DNA of 64,000 nt from Cytophagales bacterium WSM2-2 (GTDB lineage Bacteria; Bacteroidota; Bacteroidia; Cytophagales; Cyclobacteriaceae), in contig BNHL01000001.1 in assembly GCA_015472025.1 (NCBI GenBank), positions 1,771,501 through 1,835,500 on the forward strand. The letters run 5' to 3'. This document shows, one piece after another, positions 17,722 to 26,095 of this stretch (position 1 is the stretch's first letter; each line of letters starts with the position of its first letter). Both the position numbers and the translations under genes were made by a program. The notes below the pieces were generated by a model, which was given only the letters and a program-made list of their open reading frames with translations, was not told the DNA's origin and did no database searches.

Positions 17722-17792
17722 GGATATTCTTGAACGAAATTTCTCGCTTCCTAACTGATTTTTGCTTGAAAATTATACCAGTGGATTCAACA

Positions 17793-17826
17793 AAAAAAAT
17801 CCCCAACCGTTCGTCAGGGATTTTTC
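17793..17826 (-). terminator. Terminator after the first tldD-tldE pair
   Basis: AAAAATCCC (17795-17803) pairs with GGGATTTTT (17817-17825). On the minus strand the run of T residues follows the stem. It lies 19 bases after the tldE stop at 17845 and also separates this unit from the MoxR operon promoter. Confidence 0.65.
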
Positions 17827-17844
17827 TAAAAAACATTTTTTCAC

Positions 17845-19179
17845 TTATACCGCATCTGACAGGCTCGAGAATGTAAAGTCTCGGATCTTCAGAGGCGGCA
17901 ACAGATAATTGACATTCGATTCCACGCTTACCGTACGCTCTACTTTGCCTAACTCTTCAAGATTGTTGAGCATGATAATCGGGCTTTCGTTGAAACGGAA
18001 ATTTTTGATCGGGTATTGAATTTTTCCATTCTCGATATAGAAAGTACCATCACGGGTAAGCCCTGTGAGCAACAGCGTTTGTGGATCTACATCACGGATG
18101 TACCAAAGACGAGTAACGAGTACACCTTTCTTTGTTCCAGCGATAAGTTCTTCCAGTGATTTTGTTCCGCCTTCCATGATGGCAGCATCGGGCCCCGGAA
18201 CGGCTTTCACGTTTTTATTCTGTGCCCAGTAGCGTGAGTATGTCAGGTTTTTAATCACGCCTTTTTCTATCCAACTTACTTTTTCCTGTGGCCGGCCATC
18301 GCCATTCCAGGTGCTTGTCGGCAAATCCGGATGCAAGGGGTTAGAGTATATGTTTACTCTTTCGTCCACCAGCTTTTCACCCAGCTTCGTTCCGCCACCA
18401 GGCTTGCTGAGGAAACTCCGGCCTTCATCAGCCTGTCGTGCGTCCAGTCCGAAGAAAATTCGCTCCAGGAGCACGGCTGCGGCTGCGGGCTCGAGAATTA
18501 CCGTGTATTTGCCAGGCTCTATGCCCTTCGCTGTCGCGGATTTTACCGCCTTCTGAGCAGCTATTTCAGTAGCTTCTTTTACGTTCAACTTCGTGATGTC
18601 ATTATAGCCACGTGTTGCATAGCCAGAGCCTTTACCATCTTCCGTACGCATCGTGATCGAGAAGTTGGTATTGGTGGAGGTATTGTAAGCAAACAGGCCT
18701 TTGGAATTCATCATCGCGGTGAAGCCATTATTATCTTCCAGGAAACCAGCGGCAACGGTCTTGGTGCCTTTTGCCACCTGAAGACTTTGCGCTACTGCAT
18801 CGGCACGCATTTTCGGTGTTATGGCGGCAGTTGCAGGAACATAAGTGATAGGTTCTGCATATGTCTGAGGGCCAAGGAAAGAAACATACTCAGGATTTTC
18901 AGGCGCAAGTTGTGCGAGTTCTTCCGACCTGCGCACTACTTTCTCGAGAGAGGTATCATCTAACTCATTGATCGTTGCGATACCTGATTTTTTTCCGTAG
19001 GCTGAAGAAACAACCAATTGAAATTGACTGATGCTTCCGCTGGTCGATACGGCATTGCGGGCATAGCGAATGTTGCTGCTATTGGTACCAGCCAGATTCA
19101 CCTCGCATTCATCGGCTTTGGAGTACGACAATACTTTTTTGAGTATAGCGTAAGCTTCGTCTTTGGTAAGTAGTGTCAT
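17845..19179 (-). CDS. TldE/PmbA-family protein, paralogue 1
   Basis: A 444-residue TldE (PmbA)-like subunit of the TldD/TldE metalloprotease. In E. coli the pair trims peptides such as microcin B17. This subunit lacks the HExxxH zinc motif, as TldE should. The N-terminus (MTLLTKDEAYAILKKVL) has no export signal. Family features include NIRYARNAVSTSG (about residue 32), the Asp/Gly-rich middle DARQADEGRSFLSKPGGGTK, DPQTLLLTGLTRDGTFYIENG and the C-terminal FTFSSLSDAV. It starts 2 bases after the tldD stop. The second copy at 24740 has the same length and almost the same C-terminus. Confidence 0.9.
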   Translation of the reverse strand: MTLLTKDEAYAILKKVLSYSKADECEVNLAGTNSSNIRYARNAVSTSGSISQFQLVVSSAYGKKSGIATINELDDTSLEKVVRRSEELAQLAPENPEYVSFLGPQTYAEPITYVPATAAITPKMRADAVAQSLQVAKGTKTVAAGFLEDNNGFTAMMNSKGLFAYNTSTNTNFSITMRTEDGKGSGYATRGYNDITKLNVKEATEIAAQKAVKSATAKGIEPGKYTVILEPAAAAVLLERIFFGLDARQADEGRSFLSKPGGGTKLGEKLVDERVNIYSNPLHPDLPTSTWNGDGRPQEKVSWIEKGVIKNLTYSRYWAQNKNVKAVPGPDAAIMEGGTKSLEELIAGTKKGVLVTRLWYIRDVDPQTLLLTGLTRDGTFYIENGKIQYPIKNFRFNESPIIMLNNLEELGKVERTVSVESNVNYLLPPLKIRDFTFSSLSDAV

Positions 19180-19181
19180 GA

Positions 19182-20816
19182 CTATATTTTTCTTGAGGTG
19201 TTAATTACGTTTACTCCATTGAAGCGTGCAGTAGATGAACCGTGCGAAACGGCACTTACTTGTCCGGGTTGGCCTTTGCCGTCAAAGAATGAACCACCCA
19301 AACGATAGTCGCTCGAATCAGCAATGCCCACACAGGAATTCCAGAACTCCTGGGTATTCGATTGGTACGCCACATCTTTCAGCGCGCCAACGATCTTTCC
19401 ATTTTTGATCTCATAGAACAACTGTCCTCCGAACTGGAAATTGTAACGTTGCTGATCGATGGAGAACGATCCATCTCCAACAATGTAGATTCCTTTCTCC
19501 ACTCCTTTGATGATGTCGTCCATACTCTTCTTTTCTTTGCCTGGCTGAAGTGATACGTTCGGCATGCGCTGGAACTGGACGCTGCTCCAGTTGTCGGCAT
19601 AGCAGCAACCTTGTGATGCATCGAGCCCAAGAATATGAGCCTGGTCGCGAATGGCCTGGTAGTTCACCAGGACTCCGTCTTTTATAATATCCCACTGGCC
19701 ACACTTCACACCTTCATCGTCATAACCAACTGCACCGAGTGAACCGACTTGCGTTTTATCTGCTACAAGATTCACGAGGTTGCTTCCGAATTTGAAATTC
19801 TTCGACTGCCATTTGTCTAGCGTCAGGAAACTGGTACCGGCAAAATTAGCTTCGTACCCCAGCACGCGGTCAAGCTCGGACGGGTGACCTACTGATTCGT
19901 GTATTGTCAGCCACAAGTGAGAAGGATCAAGTACTAAATCGTATTTGCCCGGCTCTACTGATTTTGCTTTTAACTTTTCTCCGGCTTGTGCTCCTGCCGC
20001 TTTCGCATCTTCGAGCATATCATAACGGCCTTTATAAAGAGTAGTCACTCCCTGGATTTTATCCTGAGGGCGGGCATTCAAATATTCATAGCCCATGCCG
20101 ATAGGTGTGCTCAATGAATTTCGAGTTTCAAATTTTCCCGTCTCCTTATCAATTTTGGTGACGAAGAAAACAGGCCAAATCCGGTGAACATCCTGATCAA
20201 TGTAGGAGCCCTCCGAGGAGGCGAAATATTTCTGCTCATTCACTAAAAAGAGAATAGAGTTGATATAGTCGGCCCCCGATTTCATGGCTGCCGAATTCAC
20301 CCCCAACAGGAGATCTACTTTCTCTTTGATAGGAACTTCGAACGCATTTTTTTCTATCGGTGCTTTCCAGCTTACTTCACCAAAACCTTTTTGCGGAGCA
20401 AGACGAACCGGCTCAGTGAGCAGTCGTGAGTTTTCCTTGGCAATTGCTACAGCAAGCCTGGCTGTTTGAGCGATGCTGTCATTGTCAAGTTTGTCAGTAG
20501 CAGCAAACCCCCAACCTCCGTTGGCGATCACCCGGATTCCCATGCCGTACGTTTCGGTATTGACAATGTTCTGCACTTTGTCTTCACGGGTTACCACAAA
20601 TTGGTTGAGGTATCGCCCGACACGCACATCGGTGTAGGTTGCTCCCTGGGAGCGGGCAGCGTTGAGAGCAATATCAGCCATTTTTTTCTTCGTGGCCGGG
20701 TCAACACTTTCAAGCATTCGTTCCGGATCAATCGGCTTGCCGATCACCGGAATTGCGGGAATCATGGATGCCGCAGCTCCCATGCCCGTTAAGTAAATAA
20801 AATCTCTGCGTTTCAA
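19182..20816 (-). CDS. TldD-family metallopeptidase with Tat-like signal, paralogue 1
   Basis: A 544-residue TldD-type protein. The zinc-binding HExxxH is HESVGH in the phrase LWLTIHESVGHPSELDR. No ATG is available. By analogy with paralogues 2 and 3, which begin MKRR(E/D)F, I place the start at the TTG at 20816 (reading LKRRDFIYLTG); a second TTG at 20861 would give 15 more residues. The N-terminus KRRDFIYLTGMGAAASMIP is a twin-arginine-type signal, which suggests export after folding. It is followed 2 bases later by the TldE-like gene. Its substrate is unknown; no microcin-like precursor gene is visible nearby. Confidence 0.88.
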   Translation of the reverse strand: MKRRDFIYLTGMGAAASMIPAIPVIGKPIDPERMLESVDPATKKKMADIALNAARSQGATYTDVRVGRYLNQFVVTREDKVQNIVNTETYGMGIRVIANGGWGFAATDKLDNDSIAQTARLAVAIAKENSRLLTEPVRLAPQKGFGEVSWKAPIEKNAFEVPIKEKVDLLLGVNSAAMKSGADYINSILFLVNEQKYFASSEGSYIDQDVHRIWPVFFVTKIDKETGKFETRNSLSTPIGMGYEYLNARPQDKIQGVTTLYKGRYDMLEDAKAAGAQAGEKLKAKSVEPGKYDLVLDPSHLWLTIHESVGHPSELDRVLGYEANFAGTSFLTLDKWQSKNFKFGSNLVNLVADKTQVGSLGAVGYDDEGVKCGQWDIIKDGVLVNYQAIRDQAHILGLDASQGCCYADNWSSVQFQRMPNVSLQPGKEKKSMDDIIKGVEKGIYIVGDGSFSIDQQRYNFQFGGQLFYEIKNGKIVGALKDVAYQSNTQEFWNSCVGIADSSDYRLGGSFFDGKGQPGQVSAVSHGSSTARFNGVNVINTSRKI

Positions 20817-20909
20817 ATTTTGTTGGATTAAGTGTTCTGTTGATCTGTATGAGACGATCAATTTAAAAAAAAGTTATGGGTGTTTGTTAGGCGGAGAAGC
20901 CTTTTATCG

Positions 20910-21145
20910 GGGGGTATTATATTCAAATTATTGAACCTATTCCTCTCCGAAATAGCCGAAGCCGACTGTCCGATTTATTTTTATGATGCAAAAGGAAATT
21001 TAAAGAGAGAAGCCTTCTTAAAAACACCAACTTTCAAACGATCGAGTCGGAGAACCTGACTGACAGCCTTTACATCATTCGCGTTCAGACACCTAAAGGT
21101 ATTTTACAGAGCAAGGTGATAATTGCTCAGAAGAAAACGGATTGA
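20910..21145 (+). pseudogene. Remnant of a T9SS C-terminal sorting domain, frameshifted
   Basis: On the plus strand one frame reads LLNLFLSEIAEADCPIYFYD and then DAKGNLKREAFLKTPTF (to about 21033). A second frame continues QTIESENLTDSLYIIRVQTP and then KGILQSKVIIAQKKTD with a stop at 21143-21145. Joined, they make the typical end of a Bacteroidota type A sorting domain (IYDxxGK..., then GxYxIRVxTxxG...KxII). The frame change is one base, near 21030. There is no open gene upstream in frame, so this is an orphan fragment of a once larger secreted protein. Confidence 0.55.
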
Positions 21146-21168
21146 TAACGACTCCTAAATTAAAGAAC

Positions 21169-21203
21169 AAAAAAAGAGGCTCATTTCTGAGCCTCTTTTT
21201 TTT
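21169..21203. terminator. Bidirectional terminator between the T9SS remnant and the lipoprotein gene
   Basis: GAGGCTCA (21176-21183) pairs with TGAGCCTC (21188-21195), flanked by A-run and T-run on the two sides, so it works in both directions. It terminates the minus-strand lipoprotein gene (stop at 21223) and would also have ended the decayed plus-strand gene. Confidence 0.8.
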
Positions 21204-21222
21204 ACGAGTTAAAACAAAAATA

Positions 21223-23421
21223 CTAGTTCACAGTCGTTCTACGTAGACCAGTTCCATAAACAATGTCCTGCACATAAATTTGACCGGCAACCGCATTAAT
21301 ATTTCCTGGGCCACTATAGGCCACTGAAGAGCCTGTCTGGTTGATATTTGTTAGATATCCAGAGCCACCATTCAGCAGCGTACTAGTTCCGTTCCAGACC
21401 TGTTCATTACCAGCACTTTTAGCAAAGCCACTCAACTGGAACGTTGCACCAGTTCCTGCCGTTCCGAGTGTTGGCGATATAGTTACTCCAAAAATCGAAT
21501 TATAGCCGGCACTAAAAACACCAGGGCTAACTGATGTTGGAGTTATTCCCGTTACTTTACCATTAGCAGCAACAGTTACTGTAGCTTTTGCCGACACTGG
21601 AGCTAAATCAGTAATAACTACCGTTGGCGTACTTGAAGAGAAACTCCCGGTTTTATAGGTTAATAATGGATCAATAAATGACACCGTTGTCCCATTTGTT
21701 GCCATTTGAGTTGCAACAACAGCGTATGGGGTTCCGAACTGATCCAGTACATTAGTACTCAAAGTTTGAGTGTTTCCAAGTGTTGTATTGAACTGAATAG
21801 TAGTTGGAAGAACAGAGTAGGCCGAAGTGGTTGTTGGATTACTCAGGAACCATTGGAAGCCCATATCAGTAATTGCCAGGCTGGGCTGGGTAGTTGGGCT
21901 TCCCCCTGCAAACGAGAAAGTTGGAGCTGAAGTGTATCCAGTACCTACACCAGTGAGTGCTATTATCAAGCCAGAAACTTGAGATGTATAAACCGCTGTA
22001 GCGCTTGCACCAGTGCCAGTGCCGCCATTACCCGTAATTGTCACCTTAAATGAAGTTACATCGAGAGGGCTTGTATTGAAACTAACATTACCACCGGTAG
22101 GAGCTCCAAGTGTAGCTAAGTCAGTTATGTTAGGAAGGCCATTACCAGCTGTGGGTGTGACATTATTCCAAGAAACTATTGTATTTGTACCTCCATTACC
22201 GTCCACGTATTGAAAGGCAACGGTGATGGGTGCAGCATACCCAGTTCCTGCAACAATATTGCTAAAGGCAGTTAGTGTTCCACTCAGTGCAGTTTTTAAA
22301 ACGGCTTGTGTAGTGGCTCCCCCACCGGCAACAGTGACGACAGGTGATGAACTAAATGGTCCCACACCGCGATCAAATTGATATGTTATGCTAGACTGAG
22401 TAAACGAAGTTGATTGATTCGTTATAGCCTGGGTCCAATTGCTCAATGATCTAGGCACCTTGCTGAATGGAGTAAAATTGAGTCCGGTTCCTGAGTTTGG
22501 AGGGGCAGGAAAAGTTGCCATTGCTCCGGGTACGCTTGGAATAGCAACTGTGTTGGTTGTTGAAGGACCCCATGTGGTTGGAATGTCTTGAAACTGGGGA
22601 GTGGGCAGATTCACGCCATTAACACTGTTCACAGCAAGATGGAGATTGCCATCGATCGTTGGAACAAGGACAGTCATTAGCAAGCCTGCAGCAGTCGCCG
22701 GAACGGTCATTGTGTATTTACCAGTTGCATTATCAACTACCGCTGATCCCAGACTGCCTTGATTGAAATTATAAGATGTAATTGTAACACCGGTTCCTTG
22801 TACAGCAGATGCTATCGTTGCAGTAGCTGCGAGATTTGCTTTTACTGTTATATTTTGAGGTATTTCAACAGCTGCATTAGTAAGGTCATTTTCGATTGTA
22901 ACCTTACCTGTTATGGTGGCAGTGCTTCCCGCCGAACTTAATGCAAAAACGGGTAAGATTACTGCACGAGATTGCTTTGCGGGGATAATCATAGTCGTTC
23001 CGTTAACAGTGGCAGTTGTGTAGTAGCCATTAAGAGCTCCGAAATCTACAACAGCTGTTGCGGAGGCATAGCCAGTTTTGCTGATCAGAATTGAATTACT
23101 GCCAACTCTCACCTTTGTGAATATGGCATTGCCATTAGCATCCGTAGTTACCTTGGTCGTTCCAGACGTCACGTTATTTGATATCTGAACATCAACTCCA
23201 GTCAGTGGAGTACGGTCCTCTACAATTTGAACGGTGAATGACAATAATTCTCCTGCATCATTAAGTTGTTTTAACTGACGGGCAAGGGCTGTAGTGTCCG
23301 CTTGTGTTTTCAGTTGTGATTGAAGTTTTAAGAAATCACTCTCATTAAAATTGTCTTTACAGGCAACGATGACTACTGCAATTACTGCAGTCGCTGCCAG
23401 AAGAGAAAATAGCTTTTTCAT
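21223..23421 (-). CDS. Surface-type lipoprotein with Ig-like/carboxypeptidase-regulatory domain and GxGY repeats
   Basis: A 732-residue protein with a lipoprotein signal (VIAVVIVACKDNFNESDF; acidic residues after the Cys, compatible with a surface-export signal). A helical segment (about 30-60) is followed by a carboxypeptidase-regulatory-like fold (LTGVDVQISNNVTSG, then TTDANGNAIFTKV, about 75-130). The rest is beta-rich and low in charge, with repeated phrases such as GTGYAAPITVAF and GVGTGYTSAPTFSFAGG, a motif seen in large adhesin-like proteins. It starts 17 bases after the beta-barrel gene, so the two are probably one operon. The role is unknown; a surface adhesive or binding protein is inferred. 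Confidence 0.75.
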   Translation of the reverse strand: MKKLFSLLAATAVIAVVIVACKDNFNESDFLKLQSQLKTQADTTALARQLKQLNDAGELLSFTVQIVEDRTPLTGVDVQISNNVTSGTTKVTTDANGNAIFTKVRVGSNSILISKTGYASATAVVDFGALNGYYTTATVNGTTMIIPAKQSRAVILPVFALSSAGSTATITGKVTIENDLTNAAVEIPQNITVKANLAATATIASAVQGTGVTITSYNFNQGSLGSAVVDNATGKYTMTVPATAAGLLMTVLVPTIDGNLHLAVNSVNGVNLPTPQFQDIPTTWGPSTTNTVAIPSVPGAMATFPAPPNSGTGLNFTPFSKVPRSLSNWTQAITNQSTSFTQSSITYQFDRGVGPFSSSPVVTVAGGGATTQAVLKTALSGTLTAFSNIVAGTGYAAPITVAFQYVDGNGGTNTIVSWNNVTPTAGNGLPNITDLATLGAPTGGNVSFNTSPLDVTSFKVTITGNGGTGTGASATAVYTSQVSGLIIALTGVGTGYTSAPTFSFAGGSPTTQPSLAITDMGFQWFLSNPTTTSAYSVLPTTIQFNTTLGNTQTLSTNVLDQFGTPYAVVATQMATNGTTVSFIDPLLTYKTGSFSSSTPTVVITDLAPVSAKATVTVAANGKVTGITPTSVSPGVFSAGYNSIFGVTISPTLGTAGTGATFQLSGFAKSAGNEQVWNGTSTLLNGGSGYLTNINQTGSSVAYSGPGNINAVAGQIYVQDIVYGTGLRRTTVN

Positions 23422-23438
23422 ATTGGTTTGTTTGAGTT

Positions 23439-24212
23439 TTAGAAATTAAAAATCGTCATAGAAAAATTGAAACTTAAGGTGGAGGTATGCAAATTACCTC
23501 CTATCCCATTGGCCGGAAGGGGACCACTTGAGCCCGTGGTCTTCTGAATGGCATCGGGAAACTTAAGGAGGTTAACCTGCGTAAGTCCCTGGCGATATCG
23601 GATATCAAATTGAAAGTCGCGCTTATCTGTTTTGAACATCATGCCAAAACCAACTATAAAACTGAATTGATTTCGTGCATAGTTGTCTGTAACGTTCTCG
23701 CGTTGATACCCTACATCTACCGAAGGAGTTGCAGGTGTGGATGAAGTACCGTCATTGAATACATACCTGTGGGTACTTGTCTCAACGGCCTTTATCATCA
23801 TTGCATAAGAGCCACCAATAATGAATTTGGGGATGACATTTTCGTCTGCAAATTCAGGAAGTGTCAACTCTGCCAAAACAGGCACTTCAAGGTTATGCAT
23901 GATTACACTTGGGTTGATAAACTGAATTTGAGAAACATTACCCTCGATAACAGTATAATCTCGAGCGTAGCTCTCACGAGCTCCCCCCTGCATGGTGTAT
24001 TGAGGTTCTAGCTTCAGATTCAGAAATGGCAAGACCTTGTATGAGCCATATGCGCCTACAGAAAACCCTATCGTTGAGCCGGGCTGGGTGAACTGGTTAA
24101 TGTTCGCACCCAACTTAGCTCCGACAGAGATCTGCGCTGAAACTTGCAACGCAAAGGCCAACATCAGGCCGAGTGCGATTGCAATAGCATGTCTCGTTTT
24201 TTTATTGAACAT
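23439..24212 (-). CDS. Outer-membrane beta-barrel protein (OMP_b-brl/PorT-like)
   Basis: Start at the ATG at 24212 (MFNKKTRHAIAIALGLML), which gives a proper signal peptide ending LQVSAQ; the frame is open further upstream but adds unrelated sequence. The 257-residue mature part is a small barrel: VGAKLGANINQF, SVGAYGSYKV, LNLKLEPQYTMQGGARES, then strands to the C-terminal TLSFNFSMTIFNF, which ends in an aromatic residue as outer-membrane barrels do. It precedes the lipoprotein gene by 17 bases. The barrel/lipoprotein pair suggests a surface complex, but it is not a SusCD pair. Confidence 0.83.
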   Translation of the reverse strand: MFNKKTRHAIAIALGLMLAFALQVSAQISVGAKLGANINQFTQPGSTIGFSVGAYGSYKVLPFLNLKLEPQYTMQGGARESYARDYTVIEGNVSQIQFINPSVIMHNLEVPVLAELTLPEFADENVIPKFIIGGSYAMMIKAVETSTHRYVFNDGTSSTPATPSVDVGYQRENVTDNYARNQFSFIVGFGMMFKTDKRDFQFDIRYRQGLTQVNLLKFPDAIQKTTGSSGPLPANGIGGNLHTSTLSFNFSMTIFNF

Positions 24213-24279
24213 AATTTGGTTTGTGTGATAAATGATTAAAGAATTTCTTCTGCATTCGGAGTGTGCAGCATCAGGGGTA

Positions 24280-24323
24280 CTCGCGTGCACGAACAGCCGC
24301 TAACAAGCGGAGCTGCACGCGAG
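24280..24323. repeat. Long nested hairpin upstream of the beta-barrel gene
   Basis: CTCGCGTGCA (24280-24289) is a perfect inverted repeat of TGCACGCGAG (24314-24323). Between them lies a second hairpin, CCGCT (24297-24301)/AGCGG (24306-24310). The element is GC-rich in an AT-rich spacer. No T-run follows on either strand, so it is unlikely to be a simple terminator. It lies 68 bases upstream of the ATG at 24212 and may be part of a structured leader or a protein-binding site. Confidence 0.7.
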
Positions 24324-24684
24324 AGATTTGTTTGTGGGTCATAATTGTTTATGGTTAAAAATTTAATTAGGGTCTTAATCAATACCTCCCCACAACGCCC
24401 CCACAAAAGTTTCAAAAGATTATATACCTCAATTGGTAACTAGGTAATACCACTTAAAAATGAAATAGGCCACTTATCCACCTTAGTGAATTTAAGGATT
24501 TCCTTCAGGTTTCACCTGCCTAGTGCTTGTTTTTTGCAGGCAATCTTTTAAAAATGAGAGGGTTAATGGTCAAGTAGCTCTTAATAGGCCTTGTTTTAGA
24601 CGATCGCAAAACTAGACAAAGACTGAATAAATAGATACCGTAGGTTTAACATAACTTCTTTTGCCATATGCAGCTACCCAAAAT
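24324..24684. other. Intergenic stretch without a recognisable gene
   Basis: About 360 bases of AT-rich spacer between the beta-barrel leader and the terminator of the second tld operon. The only open frame I noted is a 23-codon minus-strand frame at 24596-24667 (starting MAKEVM), with no supporting features. I see no RNA gene or insertion-sequence end. Confidence 0.5.
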
Positions 24685-24718
24685 TAAAAAAGTCCCCGGG
24701 GATACCGGGGACTTTTTT
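24685..24718 (-). terminator. Strong terminator after the second tld operon
   Basis: Stem AAAAAAGTCCCCGG (24686-24699)/CCGGGGACTTTTTT (24705-24718) with a GGATA-type loop. It is bidirectional by symmetry and lies 21 bases after the tldE2 stop at 24740. Confidence 0.85.
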
Positions 24719-24739
24719 GTGGATTGCTCTATCTACTTA

Positions 24740-26074
24740 TTAAACAGCATCCGATAAGCTCGAGAAAGTAAAGTCACGAATCTTCATCGATGGGATGAAG
24801 CCGTTTGGATTACCTTCACTTGTTACTACACGCTCTTGCTTGCCCAACGTTTCAAGGTTATTCAGCATGATGATCGGGCTCTCATTGAAGCGGAAGTTTT
24901 TGATCGGGTGTTTGATCTTTCCGTTTTCGATGTAGAAAGTTCCATCGCGTGTCAATCCTGTAAACAGGAGGGTTTGAGGATCAACAGGACGTATGTACCA
25001 GAAGCGTGTAACGAGCACTCCTTTTTTCGTGTCCTTGATCATATCTTCGATTGAAGCAGTACCGCCTTCCATGATTGAATTTCCTCCGAACGGAACTGGT
25101 GCAACATTCTTTTGTGCCGCCCAGTAGCGATCATAGAACAGATTGGAGACTACTCCTCCTTTGATCAGGTCCATTTTCTTGCGCGCCTGACCATCACCGA
25201 CCCATGGTGAGGCGGGAACATCCTCGTGCCATGGATCTGTGTAGATATTCACACGCTCGTCCACAATCTTTTCTCCAATCTTGGTTCCACCGCCTTTCTT
25301 TGAGTAAAAGCTTCTGCCTTCATCTGCCTGACGCGCGTTCATGTTCAACATCAGGCGGACCAGGTCGGCAGACGCAGACGATTCCAGGACCACAGTATAT
25401 TTTCCGGGCTCAAGCGCTTTTGCATTTCTCGAATTCAGCGCTTTATCGATGGCAATCTTCGATGCCAGTGATGGATTTATTTTACTCACATCCGTTGCTG
25501 TTCCCGCGGCCCAGCCTGAACCGGTGCCATCGTTTGTGCGCATGGTCACGGTGAAGTTTACACCTGTTGCTTTGTTGTAAGCGAACAGACCTTTACTGTT
25601 GGCCAAGGCATTAAAATTGCGGCTGTCTTCGAGAAAACCTGCAGCGGTAACGTCTTTAGTAGACGCTGGGCTGATACTGTCAGATGCAACTTTTGCTCTG
25701 TATTCGGGTGTGATCTTGGCCGTTGTCTCAGACCACGTTTTGGATTCACCTCCATAAGTTTGCTGAGGAAGCGGCTCCATGAATTCAGGATTTTCCGGGG
25801 CGAGCTGAGCCAACTCTTCTGAGCGTCTTACCACTTTTTCAAGGGAAGCATCGTCAAACTCGTTGATGGTTGCTGTACCGGCCTTTTTTCCGAAATATGA
25901 CTGGACACCCAGGTTTACATTGCTGTCTTCACCGGAGGTAGAGACACTGTTTCGCGCATAGCGAATATTGCCTCCGTCATTTCCGTTAAGAGTGGCCTGG
26001 ATTCCATCCGCTTTCGAGAAACCGATTACCTTCTTCAGGATTTGTTCGGCTTCGTCTTTTGAAAGTACTGCCAT
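24740..26074 (-). CDS. TldE/PmbA-family protein, paralogue 2
   Basis: A 444-residue TldE-like protein, clearly a paralogue of the gene at 17845. Shared features are the NIRYARNSVSTSG motif, NARQADEGRSFYSKKGGGTK, DPQTLLFTGLTRDGTFYIENG, FRFNESPIIMLNNLE and the same C-terminal FTFSSLSDAV. No HExxxH and no signal peptide. It is the last gene of a three-gene unit (two TldD, one TldE), 21 bases after the second TldD. It probably forms a heterodimer with one or both neighbouring TldD proteins. Since these have Tat-like signals and this one has none, either it hitchhikes through Tat or the signals are not used. Confidence 0.9.
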   Translation of the reverse strand: MAVLSKDEAEQILKKVIGFSKADGIQATLNGNDGGNIRYARNSVSTSGEDSNVNLGVQSYFGKKAGTATINEFDDASLEKVVRRSEELAQLAPENPEFMEPLPQQTYGGESKTWSETTAKITPEYRAKVASDSISPASTKDVTAAGFLEDSRNFNALANSKGLFAYNKATGVNFTVTMRTNDGTGSGWAAGTATDVSKINPSLASKIAIDKALNSRNAKALEPGKYTVVLESSASADLVRLMLNMNARQADEGRSFYSKKGGGTKIGEKIVDERVNIYTDPWHEDVPASPWVGDGQARKKMDLIKGGVVSNLFYDRYWAAQKNVAPVPFGGNSIMEGGTASIEDMIKDTKKGVLVTRFWYIRPVDPQTLLFTGLTRDGTFYIENGKIKHPIKNFRFNESPIIMLNNLETLGKQERVVTSEGNPNGFIPSMKIRDFTFSSLSDAV

Positions 26075-26095
26075 GATTGATTATTGATTTACGTT

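Noticed and set aside
18331-18963. 210-codon plus-strand frame inside tldE1
   Set aside because: Antisense of a clear TldE gene, with no start context, signal or domain; an artefact of GC and codon use.
21223-24212. Barrel/lipoprotein pair as a SusCD-like nutrient importer
   Set aside because: The barrel is far too small for SusC and the lipoprotein has no SusD TPR-like signature.
24280-24323. Nested hairpin as an integron attC or IS end
   Set aside because: No R'/R'' core sites, no integrase or transposase nearby, and no target-site duplication.
24596-24667. 23-codon minus-strand frame beginning MAKEVM, as a possible TldD/E precursor peptide
   Set aside because: No leader/core structure or repeated residues typical of modified peptides, and it lies outside the operon terminator.
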